Positions 8,794 to 17,044 of a stretch of DNA of 64,000 nucleotides are shown one piece after another (the first letter of the stretch is position 1; the number at the start of each line of letters is the position of its first letter). Under the pieces are notes generated by a model. The model was not told the DNA's origin. It saw only the letters and a list, made by a program, of their open reading frames with translations, and searched no databases. Origin of the DNA: Microcystis wesenbergii NRERC-220 (GTDB lineage: Bacteria; Cyanobacteriota; Cyanobacteriia; Cyanobacteriales; Microcystaceae); the NCBI RefSeq assembly GCF_032027425.1, contig NZ_JAVSJA010000001.1, positions 4,476,001-4,540,000 on the forward strand, given 5' to 3'. The translations under genes and the position numbers were made by a program.

Positions 8794-9939
8794 TTAGCGA
8801 GAAACAATTAAACCGTTAGAACGACGAATTAACTGAATCTTACTAACAGCTATCTGTCCCAATCGTTTCCAACTGGTATCGCTTACAGATAGCTGTTTTT
8901 CGGTATCTCCACTTACATAACCAATCCCTTTGGGAGAAGAAACTAAATCTCCTTTACGGAACCCATGTCTTGTGGTAGAGCCACCATATTTACGTCGTTT
9001 ACCACCTTTAGAAAAAACCATCAGGTGAAGTTGACGACGACTAATAGGAGGACGTTTGATGACAGCAAAGGGAGCGTTCGTTACTTTAACAGAACCCTTC
9101 CAATCGTATCCATGACTATTAGAAGCATGAAATGGCCAATAATCTAAAAACTGAAAACAGGCAAGAGCAATTCCATCGTTAGCATGACTTTCTGGTGATT
9201 GTTCTGCTTTATTTTTGGACTTTTCTAGTCGCAAATGTTTTCTAAGATTAGAGGTTTGCCAACCAAAGCGAGTATGGACTGTTGCCAATTGAGATAGTTG
9301 CTCAATAGCCCATTTCTGTCCGACCATAACCGACGAGAAACCTTTTCCAGACTTAGCTCCTTTTCTACCAGAAGTTAGATCAATATCGGCTTTGATGTAC
9401 TCAAAGTAAATATCGGTAATTGGATAGATTTTGGTTAGTTCGGAAACGACTCGAAGTTCAAGTTGACCCTTCGGCTTCGCTCAGGGTCAACGTCGAGCGA
9501 AGTCGAGACGTTGACGATTAGCTCTGATTGAGGGAGCTAATTTTCCTGTTCTTCTATTTGAGAATCGTTTTTGTCGATGCGCTCTTAGATTAAAAGAAAG
9601 TTGGCGGTTAATCCGTCTTTTTCTACGTCCTCTTCGCATTAACCGTCTATTGTCCATGCGCTCTTTTACTCGTTTAAAAGGAAGTTCTAAGTGAGCCTTC
9701 CAAAGAGTAAAAAGAGAGGATTGAACGCCAATTCCAGAGAATAATTTACCCGGGTCAATACCAATAGCAATCGGTTGGGTTTTACTATCGGAAGGTTCAT
9801 CGGTTAGCTGGACATAGAAAATATCTAAGTCGTTGAATTTACCGATAGCTTTTCCTTCCTTAATCCACCGTCTGGCCCGACTAGGTTTGGTGGGCATTAA
9901 CGGTTTTCCGTCTTTTGAGATAACAGGAACTCTTGCCAT
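8794..9939 (-). pseudogene. isrB: IsrB RNA-guided nickase gene, broken by a 48-bp palindromic insertion
   Basis: The N-terminal part (9487-9939) starts MARVPVISKDGKPLMPTKP, with the PLMP motif that defines IscB/IsrB proteins, then RuvC-I as IGIDPGKLFSGIGVQ and an Arg-rich bridge helix (RRLMRRGRRKRRINR). The second part has RuvC-II (YFEYIKADIDL) and RuvC-III (SHANDGIALACF) and a C-terminal domain with GSTTRHGFRKGD. There is no HNH domain between RuvC-II and III, which makes it IsrB and not IscB. Removing the 48 bp at 9463-9510 gives one frame of about 364 residues, the normal IsrB length. The insertion keeps the frame but brings in TGA stops after ANRQRLDFARR. RuvC residues look intact, so the loss is recent. 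Confidence 0.85.
9463..9510. repeat. 48-bp double-palindrome insertion in isrB
   Basis: The insert is made of two adjacent inverted repeats, TTGACCCT with AGGGTCAA and CGTC with GACG around CGAGCGAAGTCGAG. It is bounded by the direct repeat TTGAC at 9463-9467 and 9511-9515. Deleting one copy plus the palindrome restores isrB codons exactly (NRQ followed by LELRVV). Confidence 0.85.
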
Positions 9940-9944
9940 GGAGA

Positions 9945-10150
9945 TAATCCTTAAGAGTGAAGTTAATGTCCCTTACCGCAACACAATCAAGATGTCTTGT
10001 CTAACAACGCTTTACCAATAAAGCTGAGAGGGAATCCGAACTAGGGAAGCATTCGGAAGTCTGTGCCAGATTGTGTCTCGGTGCGGTAGTCTCTACTTGC
10101 GTCGCCTAAATTGGTTTAGGCAAGCTCCGTCCCTTTTAGGGCGGGGTTAG
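9945..10150 (-). ncRNA. Putative omega-RNA of the IsrB element
   Basis: About 200 nt between the left end and the isrB start have no open frame but are rich in pairings: GTCCCTTTTAGGGC near 10131, GCCTAAA-TTTAGGC near 10105-10117, TTCCGAATGCTTCCCTAGTTCGGA around 10035-10062, and GCGGTA blocks near 9980 and 10083. IscB/IsrB guide RNAs are encoded in exactly this place, upstream of the gene, with the guide taken from sequence just outside the left end. If so, the guide here would lie at about 10151-10166. The call rests on position and folding pattern seen by eye. Confidence 0.65.
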
Positions 10151-10238
10151 TGACTTCAGTTCACAAACTATAGACTAAAGTTAATGAATTGCTGTTTTTT
10201 TGAGTATAACACTCTATTTCCTCAACCCCTAACCCATT

Positions 10239-10652
10239 ATGGAAAAATTAACTAATCTCGATCGCTTGGCTGAAGAAATTTTAGGTTTAATTCCAACAGA
10301 AACGGTTATCATTGCCCTATTTGACGGTGATAGTATTGATTATTGCGCGGGTGCGGGTAAAAACACCGGGGCAATTGTCGGCAAAAGGGGTGATATTGCC
10401 ACGTCGGGATTGTGTACGGTGGTTTACCAGGGTAGTTGTCCGGTGGTGGTGGGACAAACCCTAGGAGATAATCGCATTCGTCAGGATATAGCGGTGGCTT
10501 TGGGGATAAAAACGGCTTTAGCTGTGCCAATTAGGGTTAATAATCAGTTATTTGGCGCAGTAATGCTTTTAAACCGTCTCGATGGTCAGGAATTGACCGA
10601 TCGAGATAGTTTGTTAGTGGAGGAATATCTTTGTTCTTGGCCAGATTCTTAG
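10239..10652 (+). CDS. GAF-domain protein
   Basis: A small 137-residue protein that is almost entirely one GAF domain: ETVIIALFDGDSIDYCAG at the N-terminus, SGLCTVVYQGSCPVVVGQTLGDNRI in the middle, and ALAVPIRVNNQLFGAVMLLNR near the end. GAF domains bind small ligands or bilins and act in signalling; Cys residues at about 36 and 58 are present but no chromophore-lyase pattern is evident. No output domain is attached, so it may be a free-standing sensor or a fragment. Its stop codon overlaps that of the convergent fkbM-type gene by a few bases. Ligand unknown. Confidence 0.75.
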   Translation: MEKLTNLDRLAEEILGLIPTETVIIALFDGDSIDYCAGAGKNTGAIVGKRGDIATSGLCTVVYQGSCPVVVGQTLGDNRIRQDIAVALGIKTALAVPIRVNNQLFGAVMLLNRLDGQELTDRDSLLVEEYLCSWPDS

Positions 10653-11419
10653 TAAAAGCGATTTTTGATCAGATTGGCATTGACGAATAAAGCGTTACAG
10701 TAAATTAGTCCTTCATAGGGATAGGGAGACCAATAGGATAAATCGTATAGACCATTAAAACGAAAGCCTTTTTGATACAATTGGTCGTAAATTTTTGTAA
10801 AAAATGTATGGCGAAAATCGGAGGGACGAAACCCAACTTCTGAAAGAATCATGGCAATTTTTCTCTCTTCTAGAAAATTGGTTGCTCCAGCTAAAACCTG
10901 TAGCTCATAACCCTCTGTATCCATTTTAAGCAGGTCTATCCTATCTATCCCCTGAGCTTGACAAAAATTATCTAAGCTATCAATTGTAATTGCTTCTGTT
11001 TTGTCGGTGGATTGGCCTTGATTCTCGCCTATGGGCCGGTTTAAGGCATCGGTGAGGGAGTTTTTTTGAGAATTAGAGTTTAAGATAATTGTTTTTTCTG
11101 AAGGTTGCTCGCCTAAAGCGATCGGAAAACAGCGAATTCGCTGATTATCAGCAAATTTTTGAGATAATTGGGCAAAAGTTTCCTTGATTGGCTCGAAACA
11201 AAGAATATCAGCTTGAGGAAATTTTTGATGAAAGTAACTACCTGTTTGTCCAATATTGGCCCCGACATCAAAAATAATCCTTGGTTGCTGGTGATGACAA
11301 ATTCTTTCTATATCTGAGGCCACATCCCAACCAGCAGGGAAGGAATCGGGGGAAACTTTCTTGTAAGTCTGAAGACTCAATTCATGAATCAAATTTTTCA
11401 GCCGGCTTTTAATGCTCAT
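10649..11419 (-). CDS. FkbM-family SAM-dependent methyltransferase
   Basis: The 256-residue protein has the FkbM layout: the SAM-binding glycine motif IIFDVGANIGQTGSYF at about residues 49-64, ILCFEPI at 75-81, then IDLLKMDTEGYELQVLAGA near 161-179, characteristic of the family. FkbM-type enzymes O-methylate polyketides, sugars or glycan ends; the substrate here cannot be told. A broken tnpB element begins just upstream of the ATG at 11419, so the promoter region may derive from that element. It stands alone, without glycosyltransferases next to it. Confidence 0.8.
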   Translation of the reverse strand: MSIKSRLKNLIHELSLQTYKKVSPDSFPAGWDVASDIERICHHQQPRIIFDVGANIGQTGSYFHQKFPQADILCFEPIKETFAQLSQKFADNQRIRCFPIALGEQPSEKTIILNSNSQKNSLTDALNRPIGENQGQSTDKTEAITIDSLDNFCQAQGIDRIDLLKMDTEGYELQVLAGATNFLEERKIAMILSEVGFRPSDFRHTFFTKIYDQLYQKGFRFNGLYDLSYWSPYPYEGLIYCNALFVNANLIKNRFY

Positions 11420-11436
11420 AATTGTTTTTTGACACT

Positions 11437-11457
11437 CCCCGCGCTAAAGCGACGGGG
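11437..11457 (-). other. Right-end hairpin of the tnpB element, likely 3' end of its guide RNA scaffold
   Basis: A stem CCCC(G)CGC/GCG(A)CGGGG follows the tnpB coding end. In this superfamily the reRNA scaffold covers the end of tnpB and this hairpin region, and the guide is copied from the flank, here about 11405-11430. Inferred from family knowledge. Confidence 0.5.
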
Positions 11458-12678
11458 ATTCTTGGTTCAAAGAGATTACTTGCTTAGACAGAATCGCTTC
11501 TGAAAAAGTAGAGGTATTCTCTCCCCAAGCGTTTATCGGATCTAGCCCGAAAGTTCCCGTATGCCCTACGGTACTTAACCCTTTTTTAAGGATATTGATA
11601 GCGGCGTTTTCATCCCTATCTAAAACACACCCACATTTACACTGATGGGTTCTAGTCGATAAAGATTTCTTAACAATTTCACCACAGTTTGAACAGTTTT
11701 GGCTTGTATAATTCGGTGAGACAGCAATCGTTATCTTGCCGAATTTAACCCCAAAATACTCTATCCATTCCCGAAACTGATACCAGGCCGCATCATTGAT
11801 CGATTTAGCTAGACAATGATTCTTGACTAAGTTCTTAACTCTTAAATCCTCGTAGGCTATCACATCGCTAGAGTGAACTACGCACCGTTCGGCTGAGCTC
11901 ACGGCCGAAGCCTTGCTAATTTCACAGCAAAGTCTTTACGTTGCCTACTTACTTTAAGGTGAGCTTTAGCTAATCTTTGTCTAGCTTTTTGACGATTTTT
12001 ACTTCCCTTTTTCTTTTTAGATAATCGCCTTTGAAGTCGTTTTAATCGTTTCTCAGACTTTCTCAAGAATTGAGGATTATCAACCTTGTCGCCATTGTGA
12101 TCTGTATAGAAAGAAGCCAAACCTACATCTAAGCCAATACACTTACCTGATGGTTTAACATCTTCTTTAACGTCACAAGAAAGGACAAATTGACAATAAT
12201 AACCGTCCGCTCTCCGAATCAACCTAACCCGTTTAATATCGGATTCTTGAAAGTACCCTAAATCCCAAGTTCCTACCAACTTAAGAACACCAATGTTTTT
12301 CTTGTCAGTGAACTTAACAGTTTTAGGGCTAAGAAGCTTCCATCCTGATTGTTTGTATTCAACAGAGCGAGATTTTTTAAATTGAGGATACCCCTTTTTG
12401 CCTGATACTTTACGTTTACAGTTGTCGTAAAAACGACTAATTGAACTCCAAGCACGTTCAGCACTTGCCTGTCTAGCAGTTGAATTAAGTTCATCGGCAA
12501 ATTTAAAGTCCTGAGCTAATTCTTGAGAATATCGGTATAAATCGTTCTTACCCGTACCTTTTGTATCCATCCATAACCTTACACATTTGTGACGGATGAA
12601 TTGAGCAGTACGAATAGCATCGTCTATGGCTTGATACTGTTGAGTTTTAGCTTTAACTTTAAACTCTAAGACAAACAT
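11444..12678 (-). pseudogene. tnpB: TnpB RNA-guided endonuclease, frameshifted by a 26-bp palindromic insertion
   Basis: The real start is MFVLEFKVKAKTQQYQAIDD at 12678; the frame upstream of it is element sequence. RuvC-I is CIGLDVGLASFYTD, RuvC-II is VIAYEDLRVKNLV, and the zinc finger plus RuvC-III is CSNCGEI...CKCGCVLDRDENAAIN. The N-terminal frame ends at KDFAVKLARLRP and the C-terminal frame resumes at CVVHSSDVIAYED. Removing the 26 bp at 11885-11910 joins them to about 402 residues, a full TnpB. All three catalytic acids survive, so the only visible lesion is the insertion. Confidence 0.85.
11885..11910. repeat. 26-bp palindromic insertion in tnpB
   Basis: A near-palindrome centred on GAGCTC, with arms CCGTTCGGCT and CGGCCGAAG. 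An identical 26-mer, in complement, is at 15768-15793, and its outer parts surround a longer palindrome at 18057-18109. Because 26 is not a multiple of three it breaks the tnpB frame. Confidence 0.85.
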
Positions 12679-12712
12679 TTTACGCAGGGGGGACTTAGAC
12701 AAAATCAGTATA

Positions 12713-13791
12713 TAGCGGTATGCACTTGCATGAGGTACAATAGAAGAGGACAATAAATTATAGACCTAGGCAGGAGCCACGACCCGATGAAGCCCTATTC
12801 TTTAGACTTGCGACAAAAGATCATCGAGACCTACGAGGAGAATAACCTCTCACAACGTGAGTTAGCCAAAAGATTTAGAGTAGCTTTAAGCTTTATCCAG
12901 AAACTAATCAAGCAGTGGCGTGAAACAGGAAATCTAAATCCCCGACCGCATGGTGGAGGACAAAAACTCAAGCTTAAGAGCGACGAAATTATCTTGCTGG
13001 GCGATTTAGTCCAAGAAAAGAAAGATGCCACCTTAGACGAGTTAAGAAAACAAATTGAGGAAAAAACACAGACGGTGGTGAGTAACTCAACAATCAGTAG
13101 AATTTTAAAACGGCTAAATTTAACTCAAAAAAAAAAAGCTTACACCCTAGGGAAAGAGACACGGAAAGAGTGCAAAAATTAAGAGAAGAATATTGGGAGA
13201 AAATCCGAGATGTTAGAGCGGAAGATTTGGTTTTCGTTGACGAGTCTGGCTCTAATCTAGGGATGACAAGACTTTATGGCAGGGCTGAAAAAGGTCAGAG
13301 AGTGTATGATTCAGTTCCGTTAAACCGAGGAAAAAACGTCACGATAATTGGAGCGATAGCGCTCAAAGGCTTGCTGGCTTTTATCAATGTATTTGGAGCC
13401 GCAAATGGTTTAATATTTGAAGCATTTATTGCTACATTATTAGTTCCAAACTTGTGGAAAGGAGCTTGTGTATTAATGGATAATGCTTCGATTCATCAAA
13501 AAGAAACCCTCGAACCAATTCTTCAAGAAGTCGGTGCTAGACTGGAGTTTTTACCTCCCTATTCTCCCGATTTTTCTCCCATTGAAAACTGTTGGTCGAA
13601 AGTGAAAATACTGATTCGTTCTATGTCACCTCGTACCTATGCTGATCTAGAAAAAGCGCTCGTTCAAGCCTTTAGTCAGATTACATTGCGAGACATCCAT
13701 CACTGGTTTACCCATTGTTGCTATTGCGATACCCCTTTTAAAGAGCCTACCTAGTCATCCATGCTGTACCTCATTCAACTGAAACCCGCTA
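12713..13791 (+). mobile_element. IS630-family insertion sequence (copy 2, different type)
   Basis: Imperfect inverted repeats of about 29 bp, each starting TATAGCGG and ending ATGAGGTACA, lie at 12711-12739 and 13765-13793. TA pairs flank both sides. It is inserted in the left-end region of the tnpB element, upstream of the tnpB start. Confidence 0.85.
12787..13754 (+). CDS. IS630-family transposase made by -1 slippage on an A11 run
   Basis: The first frame starts MKPYSLDLRQKIIETYEENN with a helix-turn-helix region and continues to RLNLTQKKK. The second frame carries the DDE domain: LVFVDESGSNLGM, VLMDNASIHQK and LPPYSPDFSPIENCWSKVK. They are joined by a run of eleven A (13127-13137). The total of 968 bases plus one re-read base equals 323 codons, consistent with one -1 shift and about 322 residues. 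It is only distantly similar to the transposase at 1200-2071, yet the slippery run lies at the same place, between the DNA-binding and catalytic domains. No lesion is visible. Confidence 0.85.
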
Positions 13792-13828
13792 TAGCACAAT
13801 AAAAGTTAAGTTAACAAGATATAGTTTA

Positions 13829-13856
13829 AAAAGCCGTCCTAAAAGGACGGGGCTTT
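13829..13856. other. Left-end hairpin of the tnpB element
   Basis: AAAGCC/GGCTTT and CCGTCC/GGACGG pair around a TAAAA loop. The sequence CCCAAAATTTCGG that follows it recurs, slightly changed, at about 15385-15399, where a deletion derivative of the same element is suspected. Confidence 0.55.
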
Positions 13857-13970
13857 AACCCAAAATTTCGGTAAATTAGGAGGGTAATTGATACAGCCAA
13901 TATAGCAGTCGAAGGGACAAGTAACTAGAGTAAAAAAAGTCACTTTAATTATCCTCTGTCCCTGCAACTG

Positions 13971-15164
13971 TTACTCAGAAATGAGGGATAGAAGCGGTTG
14001 GGTAATCCAGTTGAATGCTACGGCGATTTGATGGTTGAGGGTGGGCAGACGGTAGAGATAGACTAAGCGACGGGTAAGATGGGCAAGGGGACCGGCTAAT
14101 TCTAGTCCTAAACCGCTAATGGTAGCTTCATCGACTCCGAGGGTCAACATTTCGCCTAAAGGTTGATAACGGAAGGGTAAAGCTGGTTTATCGTGGAAAC
14201 TCGCCCAAATATTCCAAGCGCAGTAGTCGGACTGTTGAAGGGCGACCTGGGCCGTGGCAGCGTAGGGTTTATCCTCTTGATCGCGACTATCGGCCGCATC
14301 GCCGATCGCGTAGATACTGGGGTTTTCGACAGTTTGTAAATATTGATTAACTTTTAGTAATTTGCGCTCATTATGTGCTAAAGGCAAATTAGCGAGCAGT
14401 GGGGAGGCGATCGGACTAACGGTCCAGAGAATTAGATCAACGGGGATATTGTCTATCTGTCCCTTGTAGTCAAGGGAGAGGCGATCCGCTTGGATATCGG
14501 CGACGGTGGTTTCTAGGTCTAACCAAACCAGACGTTTTTCTAGGGCTTTTTTGGCGGTGTCGCGGTTAAATTGGGTTGAAGGTCCGAGAATATCGCTATT
14601 TCTTTCGATCAGACGAATTCTTCCCCTTTCTCCGAGGCGATCGGCCAGCTTACAGGCTAATTCTACGCCGCTATAACCGCCCCCGATAATGGCGACCCGA
14701 ATTTTATCGCGATCGGATTGTTCTAGGGTTTTGAGTCGATCCCGAAGACGATAGGCATCCTCTAGACTACGAAAGGGGATAGCGTGGGTTCTGGCCCCGG
14801 GTAGGAAGTCAAGGGAAGATTGACCACCGAGGGCGATCACGAGGCGGTCGTAGCATATATCGTTTTGATTGTCAAGGGTTATTTTATGATTATTAACATC
14901 GATCGCCGTGACGGTTCCCTGTTGGAAGTCAACGGGGGTATTAGCGAGCAATTCGCTGAAAGGGGGAGCAATTTCCCAGGATTGCAGTTCTGAGGTGACT
15001 AATTCGTAGAGAAGGGGAGAAAATAAAAAGCGATCGTTTTTATCAATTAAGGTAATTTGAGGGGGGTGTTGATCGGGCCAAGGCAATTGACTCAAACGTA
15101 AAGCAGTATAGAGTCCACCAAAACCACCACCGAGAATACAAATTTTTGGGATTGAGTCAGTCAT
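13971..15164 (-). CDS. ndbB: Type II NAD(P)H dehydrogenase, NdbB-like (demethylphylloquinone reductase)
   Basis: A 397-residue flavoprotein with two dinucleotide-binding motifs: ILGGGFGGLYTALRL at 10-24 (FAD) and VAIIGGGYSGVELA at about 157-170 (NADH). YAIGDAAD and the C-terminal block ALPFRYQPLGEMLTLG-DEA match NDH-2 enzymes. The overall sequence resembles Synechocystis NdbB (slr1743 as I recall it), which reduces demethylphylloquinone before its methylation to vitamin K1. The last 40 residues form the amphipathic/membrane-binding end of the family. The window also holds a DHNA-CoA thioesterase of the same pathway (50308-50724). Assignment to NdbB rather than another NDH-2 is from remembered similarity. 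Confidence 0.85.
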   Translation of the reverse strand: MTDSIPKICILGGGFGGLYTALRLSQLPWPDQHPPQITLIDKNDRFLFSPLLYELVTSELQSWEIAPPFSELLANTPVDFQQGTVTAIDVNNHKITLDNQNDICYDRLVIALGGQSSLDFLPGARTHAIPFRSLEDAYRLRDRLKTLEQSDRDKIRVAIIGGGYSGVELACKLADRLGERGRIRLIERNSDILGPSTQFNRDTAKKALEKRLVWLDLETTVADIQADRLSLDYKGQIDNIPVDLILWTVSPIASPLLANLPLAHNERKLLKVNQYLQTVENPSIYAIGDAADSRDQEDKPYAATAQVALQQSDYCAWNIWASFHDKPALPFRYQPLGEMLTLGVDEATISGLGLELAGPLAHLTRRLVYLYRLPTLNHQIAVAFNWITQPLLSLISE

Positions 15165-15194
15165 ATCGATCGCTGAGGGTTTTGTTTCTTATTT

Positions 15195-15402
15195 TGACAC
15201 TCCCTGCCGTAAAATGGCTCTCTTATTCTTTGTGTGATCAGTTTAACTGATATAGAAGCGATCAATCTTTGTGTCCTTTGTGCCTTTGTGGTTCGTTCCA
15301 CGCACTCGCCAGCAAGACTGTATCTTAGAATACATTTTACCCACCAAACCTAAGAGAGCCGTAAAATGGACGGGGAAACTTAAACCCAAATTTTCGGCAA
15401 AG
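15195..15402. repeat. Small deletion derivative with tnpB-element-like ends
   Basis: The sequence TTGACACTCCCTGCCGTAA at one side resembles the tnpB-element right end (11430-11445). The block CCGTAAAATGGACGGGG followed by AAACTTAAACCCAAATTTTC resembles its left end (13834-13870). Inner inverted arms GGCTCTCTTA and TAAGAGAGCC are at about 15217 and 15352. It has no gene of its own and looks like a non-autonomous element or PATE. Confidence 0.5.
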
Positions 15403-15631
15403 CGAGGAAAGAAAAATAGTTTTATATTTATCTACCCAGCCAAATCGTCAACAAAGCCACAATTGTAGCCAGAAAAAGGATATGATTCATCCAATCGTCG
15501 AAAGACCAATTTTTAAACATATTTAGTTCCTTAAAATCGAGGCTTACCGCTCAACAGCTTACCTTAATTTCTGATAGAAGTGCTATTGGCTGCAGCTGGT
15601 TGACTCTGGCAATATATTAAGATTAGTTAAA

Positions 15632-15720
15632 CGTAGGTTGGGTTGAAGTATGAAACCCAACGCCCGCATAGTTTACGCTACCGCTAACCCATCCTACAAA
15701 TAATTGTGCCTCCCTACTTA
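15632..15720. repeat. MITE-like palindromic repeat, copy B (inverted relative to copy A)
   Basis: Begins ACGTAGGTTGGGTTGAAG and ends AATTGTGCCTCCCTACTT, the reverse complement of 6475-6566 with a few differences in the centre. Non-coding. Confidence 0.8.
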
Positions 15721-15767
15721 GGGTTGGCTGAAAAAGTTTTTCGTGGGGGTAGGGTGTGGGGTGTGGG

Positions 15768-15793
15768 CTTCGGCCGTGAGCTCAGCCGAACGG
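15768..15793. repeat. 26-bp palindrome, identical to the one inside tnpB
   Basis: Exact match, in complement, of 11885-11910. Here it is flanked on both sides by GTGTGGG, which may be a target duplication, though the neighbourhood is itself repetitive. Confidence 0.8.
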
Positions 15794-16105
15794 GTGTGGG
15801 GTTTTAGCGATTTTGAGGGGGTCAATTACCTAATTTTCAGGGAAAAAGTCCCTGAATTTTCCCCCCGATCACTCCCATGTCCGGTACTTTTTGATTGACA
15901 AAAGGTCTAAAAGTCTTACCCAACAAGGTTTTTAGATTTATGCAGCCAGATATACTTAGAAGTGCTATGGCTGGTTGACTCTGCCAATCTATTAAGATTA
16001 GTTAAGGGCAGTAAAGGAATCGTTAAATCAATCATAAATTGTCATAGTCCATTTCCTCCAGAGCCTAGCATAGAGGGGAAGCCTCCTTTATACCCAGGTA
16101 ATTGC

Positions 16106-16456
16106 ATGAATGGACTACAACAACAGATTATCAGTCTTGATCGGAAAGTCGATCATCTACAGGATATTGTCGAGAGCCTCAGCCGGCAAATTGCTATCCT
16201 AGCTGGGGATAAATCGAGTCGTTCTCCGCGTGAATCTTTGGAAATGGTCGGTTTTTCCGAGTTATCCGATAATAGCCTCTACGATCATAAAGATATTCTC
16301 CGAGATCACGGTGGCAAACAATCCCCGGCTGTCAATGGAGAAAATTCTTTTTCCGATGAAATCCAAATTCGCCGATTAACGGCACAATTGACGGCGGCCT
16401 ACAATCGCATTGCTGCTCTCGAAGAACAATTACTCAGCTATCGCATCCATTCCTAG
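16106..16456 (+). CDS. Cyanobacterial hypothetical coiled-coil protein
   Basis: I do not recognise a named family. From the ATG at 16106 the product is 116 residues and starts MNGLQQQIISLDRKVDHLQD, a heptad-rich coiled coil; a second helical block, RRLTAQLTAAYNRIAALEEQL, is at the C-terminus, and a polar linker (about residues 50-85) joins them. The frame stays open 48 codons upstream, but that part reads through the 15957-16003 repeat, so I prefer the internal start. It converges on exbD with no gap. Two coiled segments suggest self-association or a scaffold role; nothing more can be said. Confidence 0.55.
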   Translation: MNGLQQQIISLDRKVDHLQDIVESLSRQIAILAGDKSSRSPRESLEMVGFSELSDNSLYDHKDILRDHGGKQSPAVNGENSFSDEIQIRRLTAQLTAAYNRIAALEEQLLSYRIHS

Positions 16457-17026
16457 TTAATTTCTGCCCAGAGGATTGGGTAAACCGGGTGAGGTGGGAT
16501 TAGTCGGCAAATTGGGCAAAGGATTGCTATTTTCCAGGGTGGGATTGTTAGCCTCCCCCGATAGAGTCGCTAAAGCCACGCGATCGCCGCCCACCTGTCG
16601 CAGCAGGTCTAAAACCCCTACCACTTCGTTATAACTGGCATTTCTGGAGGCATTCAGTACCATCAGTCCATTGGGACTATATTGATGATAATTCTTGATT
16701 GCCTCGAATAACTGGGGGCGAGTCACCATCTGCTTTTCGACGTAGAGTTGTCCGAAATCATCGAGACTAACCACCAACATTTCCCGCATCGGGGTGGTGG
16801 CGGTACTAGCTTTCGGTAAATCGAGGCTGATCGCCTGTTGCCGAGATAATCCCACTGCACCGAGAATAAAGAAAGTGAGAATACAGAAAATTACATCGAT
16901 CAGAGGAATGATATTAACCTGCACATCCTCTTGAATGCGGTGTTGATCATGCCATAATTTCAGGGGACGAGCCGTAATATGGCTGCTTTTTGTTGTTTTG
17001 GGTTGCTGGATTTTAGTTTCGGCCAT
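16457..17026 (-). CDS. exbD: ExbD/TolR-family biopolymer transport protein
   Basis: Partner of ExbB in the proton-driven motor that energises outer-membrane transport. The 189-residue protein has one N-terminal membrane helix, IPLIDVIFCILTFFILGAV at about 41-59, containing the conserved Asp (PLIDVIF) that carries protons. The periplasmic domain follows, with MVLNASRNASYNEVVGVLDLLRQVGG. A proline- and asparagine-rich tail ends the protein. It lies 18 bases after exbB in the same orientation, so they form a two-gene operon. No TonB gene is visible nearby. Confidence 0.9.
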   Translation of the reverse strand: MAETKIQQPKTTKSSHITARPLKLWHDQHRIQEDVQVNIIPLIDVIFCILTFFILGAVGLSRQQAISLDLPKASTATTPMREMLVVSLDDFGQLYVEKQMVTRPQLFEAIKNYHQYSPNGLMVLNASRNASYNEVVGVLDLLRQVGGDRVALATLSGEANNPTLENSNPLPNLPTNPTSPGLPNPLGRN

Positions 17027-17044
17027 GGCTGATAAGGGAGAGAT

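Larger units (their letters stand above)
8750..10150 (-). mobile_element. IsrB (IS200/IS605-superfamily, OMEGA) element without transposase
   Basis: The element comprises an omega-RNA region, a broken isrB gene and terminal hairpins. The right end shows GCCCTTTAGCG-AGCGGAGGGC (8759-8780), and the left end shows GTCCCTTTTAGGGCGGGGTT (about 10131-10150). No tnpA is present, so it depends on a helper transposase. It sits between the ParA-fusion gene and the GAF gene. The outer boundaries are estimates from hairpin positions. Confidence 0.7.
11425..13860 (-). mobile_element. IS200/IS605-superfamily tnpB element (no tnpA), carrying IS630 copy 2
   Basis: The right end has the hairpin CCCCGCGCTAAAGCGACGGGG (11437-11457) just after the tnpB stop, and the left end has CCGTCCTAAAAGGACGG (13834-13850) with an AAAGCC/GGCTTT extension. 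Such subterminal hairpins are typical of the superfamily. No transposase is encoded. An IS630 element sits between the left hairpin and the tnpB start. Exact ends are uncertain by roughly ten bases. Confidence 0.7.
15574..16003. repeat. Direct repeat pair flanking a MITE-containing non-coding stretch
   Basis: A block with GAAGTGCTAT, GGTTGACTCTG and TATTAAGATTAGTTAA occurs at about 15574-15630 and again at 15957-16003. Between them are the inverted copy of the MITE, the 26-bp palindrome and unassigned sequence. The whole gap 15165-16105 has no supportable gene. Confidence 0.65.

Noticed and set aside
15271-15468. A 65-residue frame starting MSFVPLWFVPRTRQQ
   Set aside because: It runs across the deletion derivative and its ends, and has no conserved look or ribosome site.
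15962-16105. N-terminal 48 residues of the coiled-coil protein
   Set aside because: They overlap a non-coding direct repeat that also occurs at 15574-15630, so the start at 16106 is more likely.
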